Shown: positions 17,966-30,672, counted from the first letter of the stretch. The stretch is DNA of 34,301 bases from an uncultured Lewinella sp. (GCA_938021455.1 CALIGP010000121.1:1-34301); one strand, 5' to 3'. The notes: generated by a model not told the origin, from the sequence alone. Translations and numbers: made by a program.

Positions 17966-20548
17966 CTATTCTTCTACGTCGGAGCCAACGGCTTCGTTTT
18001 GTGTGATGCTCAGGCCATCCTCTTCTTCGTTAAGAACAGCGACTAGCTTACTTCCTCCTTCAGGGTTATTGTTCAGGATGAATTCAGCCAGGGGGTCTTC
18101 AATATACTTTTGAATAGCCCGGTGTAAGGGGCGAGCACCAAACTGAGGATCGAAGCCTTTTTCTGCGACAAATTTCTTGGCTTCTTCGGATAGTTCAAGG
18201 CTGAACTCCAATCCATCAAGACGCTTGTACAGGTCGGCTAGTGCAATATCGATGATCTTGAAGATCTCTTCCTGCCCGAGACTATTGAAGATGACAACGT
18301 CATCGATCCGGTTCAGGAATTCCGGAGAGAAGGTCCGCTTCAGGGCATTGTTGATTACCGCTTTGCTGTTCTCCTCTGCGTTCTCCGTCCGGGCTTTAGT
18401 GGCAAAGCCTACGCCCTGACCAAAGTCCTTCAACTGGCGAACACCAATGTTGGAAGTCATGATGATCATGGTATTCTTAAAGTCCACTTTGCGACCCATA
18501 CCGTCGGTTAGCTGTCCGTCGTCCAGCACCTGCAGCAAGATGTTGTAAACATCAGGGTGAGCCTTCTCGATCTCGTCGAGCAGAATCACGCTGTAGGGCT
18601 TGCGGCGTACCTTCTCGGTGAGTTGGCCACCTTCTTCGTAGCCTACGTATCCGGGAGGGGCACCAATCAGGCGGCTGACGCTGAATTTCTCCATGTACTC
18701 AGACATGTCAATTCGAATCAGGCTGTCCTCGCTGTCAAAAATGTACTTGGTCAGCACCTTAGCTAGTTCCGTCTTACCTACACCCGTCGGGCCGAGGAAG
18801 ATGAAGGTACCGATGGGCTTCTTAGGATCTTTAAGGCCAACGCGGTTCCGCTGAATGGCTTTGGTGACTTTCTCAATGGCACTATCCTGACCAATCACGG
18901 AGCCTTTCAGATCATCGGCCATACCGACAAGCTTTTTGCTCTCGTTCTGGGCTACCCGGTTAACGGGGATGCCCGTCATCATGGATACCACCTCGGCGAT
19001 ATCGTCTTCCCCAACGGGGTAGCGACGTGTCTTGGACTCTTCTTCCCACTTCACTTTCGCTTCCTCAAGCGAGCGCTGAAGCTTACTTTCCTTGTCGCGT
19101 AAATCGGCAGCACGTTCGTACTGCTGGTTCTTCACGGCCAGGTTTTTCTGCTCCCGCACTTCTTCGATCTCTCCTTCTACCTGCTCAATGTGCTCAGGTA
19201 CGGTGATGTTTTTGAGGTGCGTACGTGCGCCAACTTCGTCGAGCACGTCAATGGCTTTGTCGGGAAGGAAACGATCGGTAATGTACCGGTCGCTGAACTT
19301 CACACAAGCTTCAATGGCTTCGTCAGAGTAGTTGACGTTGTGAAACTCTTCGTACTTAGATTTGATGTTGTTCAGGATGTGAACGGCCTCCTCCGGGCTT
19401 GGCGGGTTAACCAATACCTTTTGGAAACGACGGTCAAGGGCACCATCTTTTTCAATGTGCTGACGATACTCATCCAGCGTAGAAGCACCAATACATTGGA
19501 GCTCACCCCGGGCAAGGGCCGGCTTAAAGATGTTGCTGGCGTCAAGTGATCCGGTGGCACCACCTGCACCCACAATAGTGTGGATCTCATCAATGAAGAG
19601 AATCACGTCCCGGCTTTTTTCCAGCTCGGTCATGATGGCTTTCATCCGTTCCTCAAACTGGCCGCGGTACTTCGTACCTGCTACCAAAGCAGCGAGGTCG
19701 AGCATCACGATACGCTTGTCGAACAATGTCCGACTTACTTTTTTCTCTTTGATGCGGAGAGCAAGACCCTCTACGATCGCAGTCTTACCTACACCCGGTT
19801 CACCAATTAGAATAGGATTGTTCTTCTTGCGACGGCTTAAAATTTGGCTGACGCGTTCGATTTCAGTTTCCCGACCAATGATGGGGTCAAGTTTGTTATC
19901 ATCTGCCAGGGAAGTGATGTCCCGCCCGAAATTGTCGAGTACAGGCGTACGGCTTTTACTGCCACCTCCCGGGCCACCTTTACGCTGGCCACCCTGGTAG
20001 TTGCCGCGGCCTTGTTCGCCGTCGTCTTCAAATTGGTCACCGCCATCATCAGGAGCCTGACCCATGGGTAAGTCCATATCTTCGGTGAAGTCTTTTTCGT
20101 CTTTCACGTAATCGAGTTCTGCTTTATAAATGTCATACTCTACTTCAAACTGACGGAGGATTTTGGCCGCCGGAAGTTCCTTGTTCCGGAGAATAGAGAG
20201 TATCAAATGTTCCGGGCTAACGATGGTAGTCTTCAGTGCCTTAGCTTCTAGAAAAGTTACTTTCAGGACGCGATCGGCTTTGTCGTTGAGCGGAAGTTGA
20301 GAGATAGTATTGCCGCTGGTTTGGCCACTATTCCGCTGAATATTCTCACGGATAGTATCCTTGAGCGCCTGGATATCAACGGCCAGATTCCGTAATACGC
20401 GGTTAGCCAGACTATCCGGCATACTCAAAACACCCAGCAAAAGATGTTCGGGGCCCACGTAGGCATGGCCTAGCTTTTCGGCTTCGATCTTGCCGCGGGC
20501 CATGGCCTTTTTTATTTCAGGACTGAATTCCTTTCTACTTGGATTCAT
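17966..20548 (-). CDS. clpC: ATP-dependent Clp protease ATP-binding subunit ClpC
   Basis: Clp_N repeats, two Walker A motifs ([16 protein letters not shown]), UVR-like region '[17 protein letters not shown]'. The supplied ORF runs to 20635, but the natural ATG ([16 protein letters not shown]) is at 20548. Confidence 0.95.
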   Translation of the reverse strand: MNPSRKEFSPEIKKAMARGKIEAEKLGHAYVGPEHLLLGVLSMPDSLANRVLRNLAVDIQALKDTIRENIQRNSGQTSGNTISQLPLNDKADRVLKVTFLEAKALKTTIVSPEHLILSILRNKELPAAKILRQFEVEYDIYKAELDYVKDEKDFTEDMDLPMGQAPDDGGDQFEDDGEQGRGNYQGGQRKGGPGGGSKSRTPVLDNFGRDITSLADDNKLDPIIGRETEIERVSQILSRRKKNNPILIGEPGVGKTAIVEGLALRIKEKKVSRTLFDKRIVMLDLAALVAGTKYRGQFEERMKAIMTELEKSRDVILFIDEIHTIVGAGGATGSLDASNIFKPALARGELQCIGASTLDEYRQHIEKDGALDRRFQKVLVNPPSPEEAVHILNNIKSKYEEFHNVNYSDEAIEACVKFSDRYITDRFLPDKAIDVLDEVGARTHLKNITVPEHIEQVEGEIEEVREQKNLAVKNQQYERAADLRDKESKLQRSLEEAKVKWEEESKTRRYPVGEDDIAEVVSMMTGIPVNRVAQNESKKLVGMADDLKGSVIGQDSAIEKVTKAIQRNRVGLKDPKKPIGTFIFLGPTGVGKTELAKVLTKYIFDSEDSLIRIDMSEYMEKFSVSRLIGAPPGYVGYEEGGQLTEKVRRKPYSVILLDEIEKAHPDVYNILLQVLDDGQLTDGMGRKVDFKNTMIIMTSNIGVRQLKDFGQGVGFATKARTENAEENSKAVINNALKRTFSPEFLNRIDDVVIFNSLGQEEIFKIIDIALADLYKRLDGLEFSLELSEEAKKFVAEKGFDPQFGARPLHRAIQKYIEDPLAEFILNNNPEGGSKLVAVLNEEEDGLSITQNEAVGSDVEE

Positions 20549-20849
20549 TTTTATAAATTTTCTTTGGTTGGGGAAAGATAACGGGGCGCGGACGCTGGTG
20601 CAAGCAATGTTGAAAAACAGCAACGTTCCTAACATCGTCTTTCGTCAAATAGCAGCTGTAATAAACGTGCCAGATGACTACTACTGACAAATAAACCTGA
20701 CAATTCGCCGGTCTGTGGACAATTTGTACAGGACTTCAGCAGCTTATTAAGGGGAACAATAAAGCGTAACTTTAGTTGGAGAAAAAATCAGCAAATTCTG
20801 ACAGATGGCCCAGCTTTTGTTAGGTTCCCATAGATTTAGTCAAAAAAAC

Positions 20850-20857
20850 TACCTTTG
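20850..20857 (+). promoter_or_regulatory. -7 promoter element of STAS gene
   Basis: TACCTTTG followed by CGCC; matches TAnnTTTG, with ATG at 20876. Confidence 0.45.
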
Positions 20858-20875
20858 CGCCAAATAAAGAAGAAT

Positions 20876-21256
20876 ATGAAATTCAGCCTCGACAAGCAAG
20901 AACGCTACACGCTCATCAAGCCCGAAGAAGATAACCTCAACTCAGCCGTAGCGCCACAGTTGAAGTCAGAATTCGTCATCCTGGCGAATGAAGGTATCAA
21001 CAACTTGATCCTTGATTTAAGTTCTGTAAAGTACGTTGACAGCTCTGGCCTAAGCGCTATTCTAACGGCTCGCAGGCTCTGGACTAACCTGGGGACTTTC
21101 GTCGTTACCGGCGTTGATCACCCTGCCGTAAAGCGCCTGGTGGAGATATCTAAAGTAGACTCCGTACTAACGATTTTGCCGACGGTTTCTGAATCCAGCG
21201 ATTTCATTATGATGGAGGAACTGCAACGGGATCTTCAGGGAGATGGCGAAGAGTAG
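20876..21256 (+). CDS. STAS domain (anti-sigma factor antagonist-like) protein
   Basis: 'INNLILDLSSVKYVDSSGLSAILTARRLW' STAS core; ATG at 20876 preferred over upstream TTG at 20855. Confidence 0.9.
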   Translation: MKFSLDKQERYTLIKPEEDNLNSAVAPQLKSEFVILANEGINNLILDLSSVKYVDSSGLSAILTARRLWTNLGTFVVTGVDHPAVKRLVEISKVDSVLTILPTVSESSDFIMMEELQRDLQGDGEE

Positions 21257-21313
21257 AGAGCAACTCTCTGCTTGAAAAGCATCACCAACTAACGTGCTAC
21301 TTTGGCAACTCTT

Positions 21314-21391
21314 AGCGGTCAAGGGTTTGTATTTAGACTACCACCTTAATGTAACGGTAGGCTAAATACTAACCGTTGACCGCTTTTGTAT
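21314..21391 (+). terminator. Long hairpin terminator downstream of STAS gene
   Basis: AGCGGTCAAGGGTTTGTATTTAG (21314-21336) pairs with CTAAATACTAACCGTTGACCGCT (21362-21384), 21/23 positions, plus inner CTACC/GGTAG, followed by TTTTGTATTTT. Confidence 0.75.
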
Positions 21392-21502
21392 TTTAACGAG
21401 AACGCTATTTTGGCCAACTGTTTTAGGCGCAGACTTAACCGGGAAGAGCAACTTCATGGCGACGGGAGGCATTGTTTTTTCCGAAAGTAAAATTATCTCC
21501 AG

Positions 21503-23949
<2,447 letters not shown>

Positions 23950-24196
23950 GGAGATAGCCTAGCCAGGCGGCCTTGACTTTGTCGCCCTTGGAGTTTAGGA
24001 AACTGACCAGGGTGGTGAAGAAACCGGCTAAATCTTGATTGTTGGGCATGATTAAGAAGAGATTAGGATAAAGGTATTGAAAAGGAGGAGTTTGGCTGAC
24101 CTTGTCTCAGGGCAGGGAGAGTTGGATTCGTAGGATTCATAAAGAATTTTTAGGGTGTGTCCTACAAAAATTCGCAACCACTCGTACCTTTCCCTT

Positions 24197-25441
24197 GTGA
24201 AAACTATCATCGTTCAAATTGATAATCAAGGCCTACACTACGGCATCGGGTACATTCCATGGGAGGTGACAAACCTGCCCGTGGGTGGCTTCCGCTTCCG
24301 GGAGCGAGAGACGGTGTTCTGGGAAGTAGAGATGACGGGTTACGATATAGGATCCGGCTGTTTGGCGGTCCGAGTGATGGATTATGAGGCGGAAAAAATA
24401 GCTTTCCGTCCCGAACGTGCCATGAAGCAGCCGGTGAAGCAATTGGTGTTTGCACCTTTAGATGGAGAAGCGTTTAAGGCGCAGCTGGCGTATTATCAGG
24501 CAGGGCCGTTGGCCAGTGTATTGCTGGAAAACCCTGCCGCAAAAACACCCTCTGCACCTGCGGTTGCGCCCCCCCAAGAGGAGGATTGGGAAGCGCCTTC
24601 TTACACACGAAGCGTTTCTTTCTCTCTGCCGCTGCTCGAGCTCACTTTCGCCAATGGAGGGGTGAAAGGCAGTGTGGAATTGCCGGGGCTGACGGATGCA
24701 GTAGATTTTAGTATATCCAACGACCACATCGTCGCCGAGTTTGATGCCATCAAGCCATTTTTCGTCCGGGCGTTGAAGCGGAAGACAATTGAGATCTCCG
24801 CCAGTTTGATGTTTACAAACGACGAACCCCGACTGCAGGATGCCCGCTCTTCCCAAATTGACCGTATAAACGATGATATGCTGGAAGTCTTCCGCGCACG
24901 CGGTGTCCGACAGTTGCTCTCTCCGGAACGGATGGCTACCGTTGATAAAAGTCTTTTTACCCCAGATGATATTTTCGAGAGCCTCGACGACAATGAACTT
25001 GGAAAAGCCACCCTGCCGCAGGATGGATTTGACCTGCTGAACGAAATTCTCCGCCACAAAACAGTCCGGAACGCCCGCCAACTAGAATTCCTGGCCGGCC
25101 GTCTGCATCAGGCAGCGCATAAACTGCGCTTCGTCCTTTCCCCGAAGTTTGGCTTTGTCTTCGTCGCCGAAGGCCGGGAGGGGCGGCATTTCATCCTGGA
25201 GCTGCTTGACTCTCACGCCACCTACGTCTGGAGCCTACCGCTGGAATGGCGAACGCTTGATGAGCAGTTCCGGGCCGTAGAGAAAGAGATCGCCGCCATC
25301 GCCAGCATCGGCCGGGGGCAATACCGCCGCACGCTGCACTTCGAACATGAGTTTTGGTTCGTTATCCACGAATCAGCGGACTCGACGCTAGTCGATGGTT
25401 TCCCGCGCTGGAAGAACCGGCTGTTGGAGGGGTTGATGTGA
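24197..25441 (+). CDS. Hypothetical protein
   Basis: Long ORF; GTG start at 24197 (VKTIIVQIDNQGLHYGIGYIPWEV) or upstream GTG at 24155; no family recognised. Confidence 0.7.
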   Translation: MKTIIVQIDNQGLHYGIGYIPWEVTNLPVGGFRFRERETVFWEVEMTGYDIGSGCLAVRVMDYEAEKIAFRPERAMKQPVKQLVFAPLDGEAFKAQLAYYQAGPLASVLLENPAAKTPSAPAVAPPQEEDWEAPSYTRSVSFSLPLLELTFANGGVKGSVELPGLTDAVDFSISNDHIVAEFDAIKPFFVRALKRKTIEISASLMFTNDEPRLQDARSSQIDRINDDMLEVFRARGVRQLLSPERMATVDKSLFTPDDIFESLDDNELGKATLPQDGFDLLNEILRHKTVRNARQLEFLAGRLHQAAHKLRFVLSPKFGFVFVAEGREGRHFILELLDSHATYVWSLPLEWRTLDEQFRAVEKEIAAIASIGRGQYRRTLHFEHEFWFVIHESADSTLVDGFPRWKNRLLEGLM

Positions 25442-25449
25442 GGCAGGCT

Positions 25450-26547
25450 TCACCTCCCATTCTCCCGCCGGTTTAGCTGCTTTTCCCGCAAGGGTTCCAG
25501 TTCCAGTACATCGTCGAACGTCTCGCCTTGCTCGGGCAGCGGTATTTGGTTCAGCTGCGCCAAACTAACCTTAACGGGTATCCGAAAACGAATGTTTTTT
25601 CCCCGCGTTCTCGGGTACTCCAGATAAAAATCCCACTCGATATTTTTGTAGTCGTGTCGGTAAGTAGCCGGAAGTTTTCCGGCCGGGAAGGGTAGGGGGA
25701 CACGGAAATATTTGCCCGTCCGGATGGCTGTGTCCCGAATGAGTACGCTTTTCTTGAAGATTTCTGAGGACTGCGCATCGTCTCCCACACCGATGGTCTG
25801 CCTTATCCGAAAGCCGATCCGGGCGTCCAGAAATTCCTCGCCAGCACCCCGGGGTTCCAGGTGAAGATGCGGGAAGCCTTTATGATCCGTTCGGACTTCA
25901 GCCAGCAGGTGACCGAAAAGATGACGACCAACGTAGTCGCCCTCCAGAATGTAGAGAAACGGCAGGAAACAAAGCAGCATGAACCAGGGGAAGTAGGCTG
26001 TATTCGGAACGAACATAACGGAGGTGAACAGGAGCCCCATCAAAAAGAGCCACCAGCTGCGATCTTTACCATTCAGACTTATTCGCCGGGCGGGGATTTG
26101 GTAGCGGGCATCTCCGCGAAGGACGGAGAAGGGAATGGTTACTTGCTTGAAGCCTAGTAGGTTCACATTGAACCCCTGTGCGGAAAAGCCGGAAGTTGCA
26201 CCACTAAAATCTCGGAGGTAAGCATCACCGGTTCTTTCATTTCGAATCCGGCTGGGGAATAGTTTTATCTCCAGATTATGGTCAATATTGAAGCCTTTTC
26301 CCTTGAAGTCAAAGTTGTCGAGCGGCTTAGGAAAGGTAAATGGGATAAAGTTGGTGCCTCGCTTTAGCTCAATATCATTACCAACGGTCGCCTTTTGGTC
26401 CCCCATCCGCAGCTCAATGCGCCAGACGGCCAGCTTTCCGGGGATGTCGATTTTTAGCTTACCGCTCACTATATCTCCCACCAGAAATTTCCCGCCAGAT
26501 TTACTGAGGTCATCAAGGGTGATTTTTATGTCTTTTGCAGTTACCAT
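25450..26547 (-). CDS. Hypothetical membrane protein with two beta-rich halves around a TM pair (possibly arrestin-like)
   Basis: N-terminal 'LVGDIVSGKLKIDIPGKLAVWRIELRMGDQKATVGNDIELKRGTNFIPFTF', central TMs 'SWWLFLMGLLFTSVMFVPNTAYFPWFMLLCFLPFLYIL', C-terminal 'WDFYLEYPRTRGKNIRFRIPVKV'. Confidence 0.65.
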   Translation of the reverse strand: MVTAKDIKITLDDLSKSGGKFLVGDIVSGKLKIDIPGKLAVWRIELRMGDQKATVGNDIELKRGTNFIPFTFPKPLDNFDFKGKGFNIDHNLEIKLFPSRIRNERTGDAYLRDFSGATSGFSAQGFNVNLLGFKQVTIPFSVLRGDARYQIPARRISLNGKDRSWWLFLMGLLFTSVMFVPNTAYFPWFMLLCFLPFLYILEGDYVGRHLFGHLLAEVRTDHKGFPHLHLEPRGAGEEFLDARIGFRIRQTIGVGDDAQSSEIFKKSVLIRDTAIRTGKYFRVPLPFPAGKLPATYRHDYKNIEWDFYLEYPRTRGKNIRFRIPVKVSLAQLNQIPLPEQGETFDDVLELEPLREKQLNRRENGR

Positions 26548-26642
26548 TACGGCTAAATATAGGCTTTGGGATGAATTAGAAATAATTGATCAGACGGAGA
26601 TGTTTAGTTCATCGACAAAAAAGCAAGCGCTTCGTGCTACTG

Positions 26643-26682
26643 GACACAAGAGGAAACAAAGACACAAAGAGCACAAAGGCAA
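26643..26682. repeat. Short degenerate tandem repeat, period 8-9 (ACAAA-type)
   Basis: GACACAAGA GGAAACAAA GACACAAA GAGCACAAA GGCAA. Confidence 0.6.
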
Positions 26683-26736
26683 TCTTCCAGAACGGTACCT
26701 ACTGAGCGGAAAGAGAGCTATTATTTCTTTTATGCG

Positions 26737-27555
26737 TCAGAACGTCCACCGCAGTCCATTGACCCAGCTGTAGGTCGTGTTGGGCACGTCGGGCAGGTCC
26801 CGGCTTACCCGGGCGTCGTAGGTGAGGCTGTAGCGGGTGGTAAACCGGATACGGTCTGTGATGGTCAACTGGGCGGAGAGGACGGAAGAAAGCCGGGTGT
26901 CTTTAAAGTTTGGGAGCCGGGGCTGGTAGTAAGTTGTACTGGCCAGTGTTAGGTTGGCTAGCGGACTGGTGGAAAGGGTGAGGTAGCTACTCAGGCGGTG
27001 GTCGCGGTAAGTGATGTCAATACCCGCCAGTTCGTCGTACTCGTACATATACAGAAGACCGAGGTAAGCGCGTCGCCCTCCTTTTTTGTACAGCCGCCTC
27101 CGTATGCCGGTGCCGGTGAGGAAGCGAAGATTCAGGCGTAGTTTTTCGTTGTACTGGACTTGCACGAAGCTCTCCCAGCGCCAGGGGTCTTTGAGTTCAT
27201 AACCGTAGCGGAGGTGGCCAAAGCCAGCGTTGAGTGCGTTGTTTCCGCTCACCTGGACGAGCTGATAATCCGCCAGGAAAAGGATATTACCACGCTGGCC
27301 CAGTCGGTCCAGCCGCAGGCTACCTCTGAGCGTAGTAACCAGTGAAGTATTCTTGTTGATGTTACCCCCGAGGTCCAGCTGGCCATACCAACCAAGGGTG
27401 TCCAGCTTTTTGCGCTTGTCCTCGATGTTGACAATTTGCGCGTCGACCATCATGGGCAGCAGTAAGAACAGTAGGGGCAGTAGGGCGCTGACGCAGGTGC
27501 AAGGGAAGTCCCTGAAAAGCAGGGTGAAGGAGCATATTCTGCGGGTATAAGGCAT
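26737..27555 (-). CDS. Outer-membrane beta-barrel protein (DUF481/DUF2490-like)
   Basis: Signal peptide then repeated amphipathic strands ending in aromatic F (...YSWVNGLRWTF); family choice between DUF481 and DUF2490 is uncertain. Confidence 0.7.
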   Translation of the reverse strand: MPYTRRICSFTLLFRDFPCTCVSALLPLLFLLLPMMVDAQIVNIEDKRKKLDTLGWYGQLDLGGNINKNTSLVTTLRGSLRLDRLGQRGNILFLADYQLVQVSGNNALNAGFGHLRYGYELKDPWRWESFVQVQYNEKLRLNLRFLTGTGIRRRLYKKGGRRAYLGLLYMYEYDELAGIDITYRDHRLSSYLTLSTSPLANLTLASTTYYQPRLPNFKDTRLSSVLSAQLTITDRIRFTTRYSLTYDARVSRDLPDVPNTTYSWVNGLRWTF

Positions 27556-27598
27556 TGTTCGGGGTATCAGTGGGATACCTCAAAGATAGCGAAAGACC

Positions 27599-27615
27599 CG
27601 AGCGCGAAGCGCGAG
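27599..27615. repeat. Dispersed palindromic repeat CGAGCGCGAAGCGCGAG
   Basis: Identical to 3073-3089 and 3183-3199; partial copy CGAGCGCGAA at 10223. Confidence 0.8.
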
Positions 27616-27622
27616 TTATGAT

Positions 27623-28198
27623 CTAAGCTTGAAGAGTAGCCTTCTGCTTGTGTACAAAAGGTATCCCCATCCACTGAGCAGCACCGAAGAGCAGGCCACT
27701 AAAAAGCAGGTTCGCCAACAAGCTATTGATCAGGAACGGAAGCCCGGCGGCAAAGGCGGCGATTAACCCCGCGAAGGTGTCCGGATACATGATTCCTCCG
27801 GCCCAGACCCCGAAGTTGGTGATCACGAAGAAGACCAGGGTTGCACCAATGGCTGCGCCTCCGACTTTTAGCCAAGAGAAGGCAGTACTGCGAAGAACGC
27901 CCATCCCAAGTAAGATCATGAGCACTAATCCACCATATACCCACGGGCTGAAGCCAAGGTATAAACCCTCATAGTATTGTCCGTAGACAATGTTGTTGAG
28001 CAGCAGGTCGCTCAGGTAAAAGGCAATAAGCGGGACGGCAAGAGCTAACCACTTTTTGGGCAAGGTTGCTGCACCGAACAGAGCCATCGCTCCTACTGGG
28101 ACAAAATTAGGCGGGTGTGGTAAGAGTCGGCTTCCAGCGGCCAATACAATCAGGCCAATGAGAAGGAGTAGGGTAGGGCGATTGGTTTCTTTGGTCAT
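27623..28198 (-). CDS. DUF6580-like integral membrane protein
   Basis: 'AAGSRLLPHPPNFVPVGAMALFGAATLPKKWLALAVPLIAFYLSDLLLNN'; ATG at 28198 (MTKETNRP) preferred over 28222. Confidence 0.7.
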   Translation of the reverse strand: MTKETNRPTLLLLIGLIVLAAGSRLLPHPPNFVPVGAMALFGAATLPKKWLALAVPLIAFYLSDLLLNNIVYGQYYEGLYLGFSPWVYGGLVLMILLGMGVLRSTAFSWLKVGGAAIGATLVFFVITNFGVWAGGIMYPDTFAGLIAAFAAGLPFLINSLLANLLFSGLLFGAAQWMGIPFVHKQKATLQA

Positions 28199-28219
28199 TC
28201 TTCGTGTCTTTTGACGCCG

Positions 28220-28227
28220 CAAATATA
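28220..28227 (-). promoter_or_regulatory. -7 promoter element (TATATTTG) for DUF6580-like gene
   Basis: CAAATATA on the plus strand equals TATATTTG on the minus strand, about 22 nt upstream of the ATG at 28198. Confidence 0.4.
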
Positions 28228-28430
28228 AGCAGAGGGAACTTGGAGAAAAGCAAGATGAATTTAATGTTTAGGATGGTGTCTACACACACAACTATACAAA
28301 TACAAGAAAGCTTATGTGTATGACTAAGTAATCATTATTATTTTCTAAAGCGATCGCCCTGAATTGACTACATCCTCAACTAATACACCTCCTGACTTGT
28401 ATCCAATGACAACGAAAAAATACCAGTAGC

Positions 28431-28757
28431 ATGGAAAATGTGAAGCCCACCATATTGAATGAACAGGAAGCGGAGAAGCTGGAGCGGATTGCTTTTATCC
28501 TGAAAACGGTGGCTCACCCATTGCGACTGGGAATTGTACATCTGTTGGAGCAGCATCCCCGGCTAAACGTAACGGATATCTGCGCTGCACTTGGCCCAAA
28601 AGCTGAACAATCGTTGGTGAGTCATCACCTTCAAAATATGAAGCTCAAAGGAATTTTGTCGGTTAAGCGAGACGGGCGTTCCATGATGTACTCCCTAAAA
28701 GAACGAGACGTCAGCTTAATCATCGAATGCCTCGAAAACTGCCAGTGTAATATGTAA
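28431..28757 (+). CDS. ArsR/SmtB family metalloregulator
   Basis: 'KTVAHPLRLGIVHLLEQHPRLNVTDICAALGPKAEQSLVSHHLQNMKLKGILSVKRDGRSMMYSLKE' winged-helix; C-terminal CQCNM. Confidence 0.9.
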   Translation: MENVKPTILNEQEAEKLERIAFILKTVAHPLRLGIVHLLEQHPRLNVTDICAALGPKAEQSLVSHHLQNMKLKGILSVKRDGRSMMYSLKERDVSLIIECLENCQCNM

Positions 28758-28809
28758 AACACCTGCATTGCACACTATTACTACTTCTTTCTACCTGAGC
28801 TAATCTTCT

Positions 28810-29562
28810 ATGGCCATCTGGCAATACCTGATTCTTTTCAGCAGTGTATTGGTCGGAGGCGGACTGGCACAGGCCCTCCGCACAAACCCCGACGAGGACC
28901 GCTGGAAATCCTTTCTGCCTTTACTTCTTTCCTTCAGCGGTGCTTACCTGCTGGGCATTGCCGCCATGGAGCTAATGCCAACGATATTCCGTAATCCGGA
29001 GTATCACACCGGCGTCTGGCTACTGGGCGGTTTTTTTGTGCAACTCTTGCTGGAAGGCCTTAGCCAGGGCGTGGAACATGGCCACGTACACGCTCACCAA
29101 CGCCAGGGATACGGCTACGCCATTACGATAATGATTGGTTTAGGGCTGCATGCTTTGTTAGAAGGCTTGCCGCTGGGTACCGCAGGCGAGATGAGTAGTG
29201 TACTGCATGAGCATACGCATATGGACGGCGACCATCTGTTGGTTGGGATTGTGCTACACAAAATTCCGGCGGCCTTTGCACTGGGCTTATTGCTGCGGCA
29301 TTCGGGGTATTCTTCACGATTTACCTGGGGCTGCTTGCTGTTGTTTGGTCTGCTTTCACCCCTGGGGGCTCTGCTTGGCGAGGTGATCAGTATTGATCCC
29401 GTTTGGCGCAACCGAGTGTTGGCCCTCGTGGTTGGTAGCTTCTTGCATATCTCTACAACGATCCTTTTCGAGGCCGACGGAGATCGCAATCACGGTATTT
29501 CAGCGAAGAAGTTCGCCGTAGTGGTAGTGGGTATGATGGTTGCTTACTTTACGGCGCATTGA
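28810..29562 (+). CDS. ZIP family metal transporter
   Basis: Multi-TM; His-rich loop 'EHGHVHAHQRQGYG', 'GLGLHALLEGLPLG', 'VGIVLHKIPAAFALGLLL'. Confidence 0.9.
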   Translation: MAIWQYLILFSSVLVGGGLAQALRTNPDEDRWKSFLPLLLSFSGAYLLGIAAMELMPTIFRNPEYHTGVWLLGGFFVQLLLEGLSQGVEHGHVHAHQRQGYGYAITIMIGLGLHALLEGLPLGTAGEMSSVLHEHTHMDGDHLLVGIVLHKIPAAFALGLLLRHSGYSSRFTWGCLLLFGLLSPLGALLGEVISIDPVWRNRVLALVVGSFLHISTTILFEADGDRNHGISAKKFAVVVVGMMVAYFTAH

Positions 29563-29697
29563 GGAAATTAGGTGGCCTGCCAAAAACAGAACTCTGCACC
29601 TGCGCCCCGGCGCCCAAACTTTCCGCATCGTAATTCACGCAGCTAAAGCTCCGTTCGCTAAGCTTGTCCTGTCGACCTTTGTGTGAACCCGTTCTGC

Positions 29698-30618
29698 ATG
29701 TCTGAATCCGACCCCATAATCAAAGCTGCCGCCATCCGTAATCGTCAAATTGGTGTGGGCCTGATGCTACTGGGCGCCATTCTCTTTTCCTGCAAGGCTG
29801 TTGTTATTAAGCTGGCTTATCAGTATGAGGTGACGAGTATTACCCTTCTGGGCCTACGGATGGCTTTCGCATTACCCTTGTTTCTCCTGATCGCCTGGTT
29901 CCGGCGGGAGCGCACCGCAACCCACGGACCGCTCAGCCGGCGTGATTTCATAGTGATCGTTACGCTTGGCATCTTTGGCTACTATGCAGCAAGTTATACC
30001 GATTTTCTCGGCCTACAGTATCTCAGCGCGGGTATGGAACGTCTGATTCTGTTCGTATATCCTACGATGGTACTCATCCTGCAGCGGATGATTTTCGGGA
30101 CACCCATCAAGCCCGTCCAGTGGCTGGCCACGGTAATTTGCTATGCAGGTATTGCATTGGCCTTTAGCGGATCGGACTTCTCGGTTGGGAATTATACCGC
30201 ACTGGGCGCCAGCCTGGTTTTCCTGAGTGCCTTTCTTTACAGCTTTTACGTTATCGGCAGCGGACGCTTCGCGCCTCGCTTAGGTACCGTGCGGTTTACC
30301 TCACTGGCGTTGGTGGCTGCCAGCCTGGCGGTATTACTACATGTATTCTTTTCCGGTAATACGCTCTTTGGGCTGCAGCCTGGCTTATACGCCTACGGAT
30401 TGGTACTGGCCGTTTTTTGCACTGTCATCCCCAGCTATATGGTGACAGAGGGAGTCCGTAGGATCGGAGCAGGGGATGCGGCTATTCTCGGAGCTATCGG
30501 GCCGGTGGCAACTATTGTACTAGAATATTTGGTGCTTAATGAAAGTCTGAATTTGGTACAAGGAATTGGTGCAGGCCTAGTAATTGTGGGGGTTGTGATC
30601 ATTGGGCGGAACAAATAG
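29698..30618 (+). CDS. EamA/DMT family transporter
   Basis: Ten TM segments with duplicated EamA pattern; ends 'VIVGVVIIGRNK'. Start at 29698 preferred over GTG at 29683. Confidence 0.9.
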   Translation: MSESDPIIKAAAIRNRQIGVGLMLLGAILFSCKAVVIKLAYQYEVTSITLLGLRMAFALPLFLLIAWFRRERTATHGPLSRRDFIVIVTLGIFGYYAASYTDFLGLQYLSAGMERLILFVYPTMVLILQRMIFGTPIKPVQWLATVICYAGIALAFSGSDFSVGNYTALGASLVFLSAFLYSFYVIGSGRFAPRLGTVRFTSLALVAASLAVLLHVFFSGNTLFGLQPGLYAYGLVLAVFCTVIPSYMVTEGVRRIGAGDAAILGAIGPVATIVLEYLVLNESLNLVQGIGAGLVIVGVVIIGRNK

Positions 30619-30672
30619 GCCTGGCTGGCAGCAGGGCAACCAACAAAAAAGGAGAAATTCTTTTCTTACTAG

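Noticed and set aside
26288-26773. 161 aa plus-strand ORF
   Set aside because: Antisense to 25450-26547 and running into short repeat (HKRKQRHKEHKGN); no domain.
28350-28357. GCGATCGC (HIP1-like octamer)
   Set aside because: A single copy noticed in this window; no dispersed pattern as in cyanobacteria.
28222-28430. Possible riboswitch between the DUF6580-like and ArsR genes
   Set aside because: No cobalamin-box or other recognised riboswitch consensus; region is simply AT-rich with short promoters.
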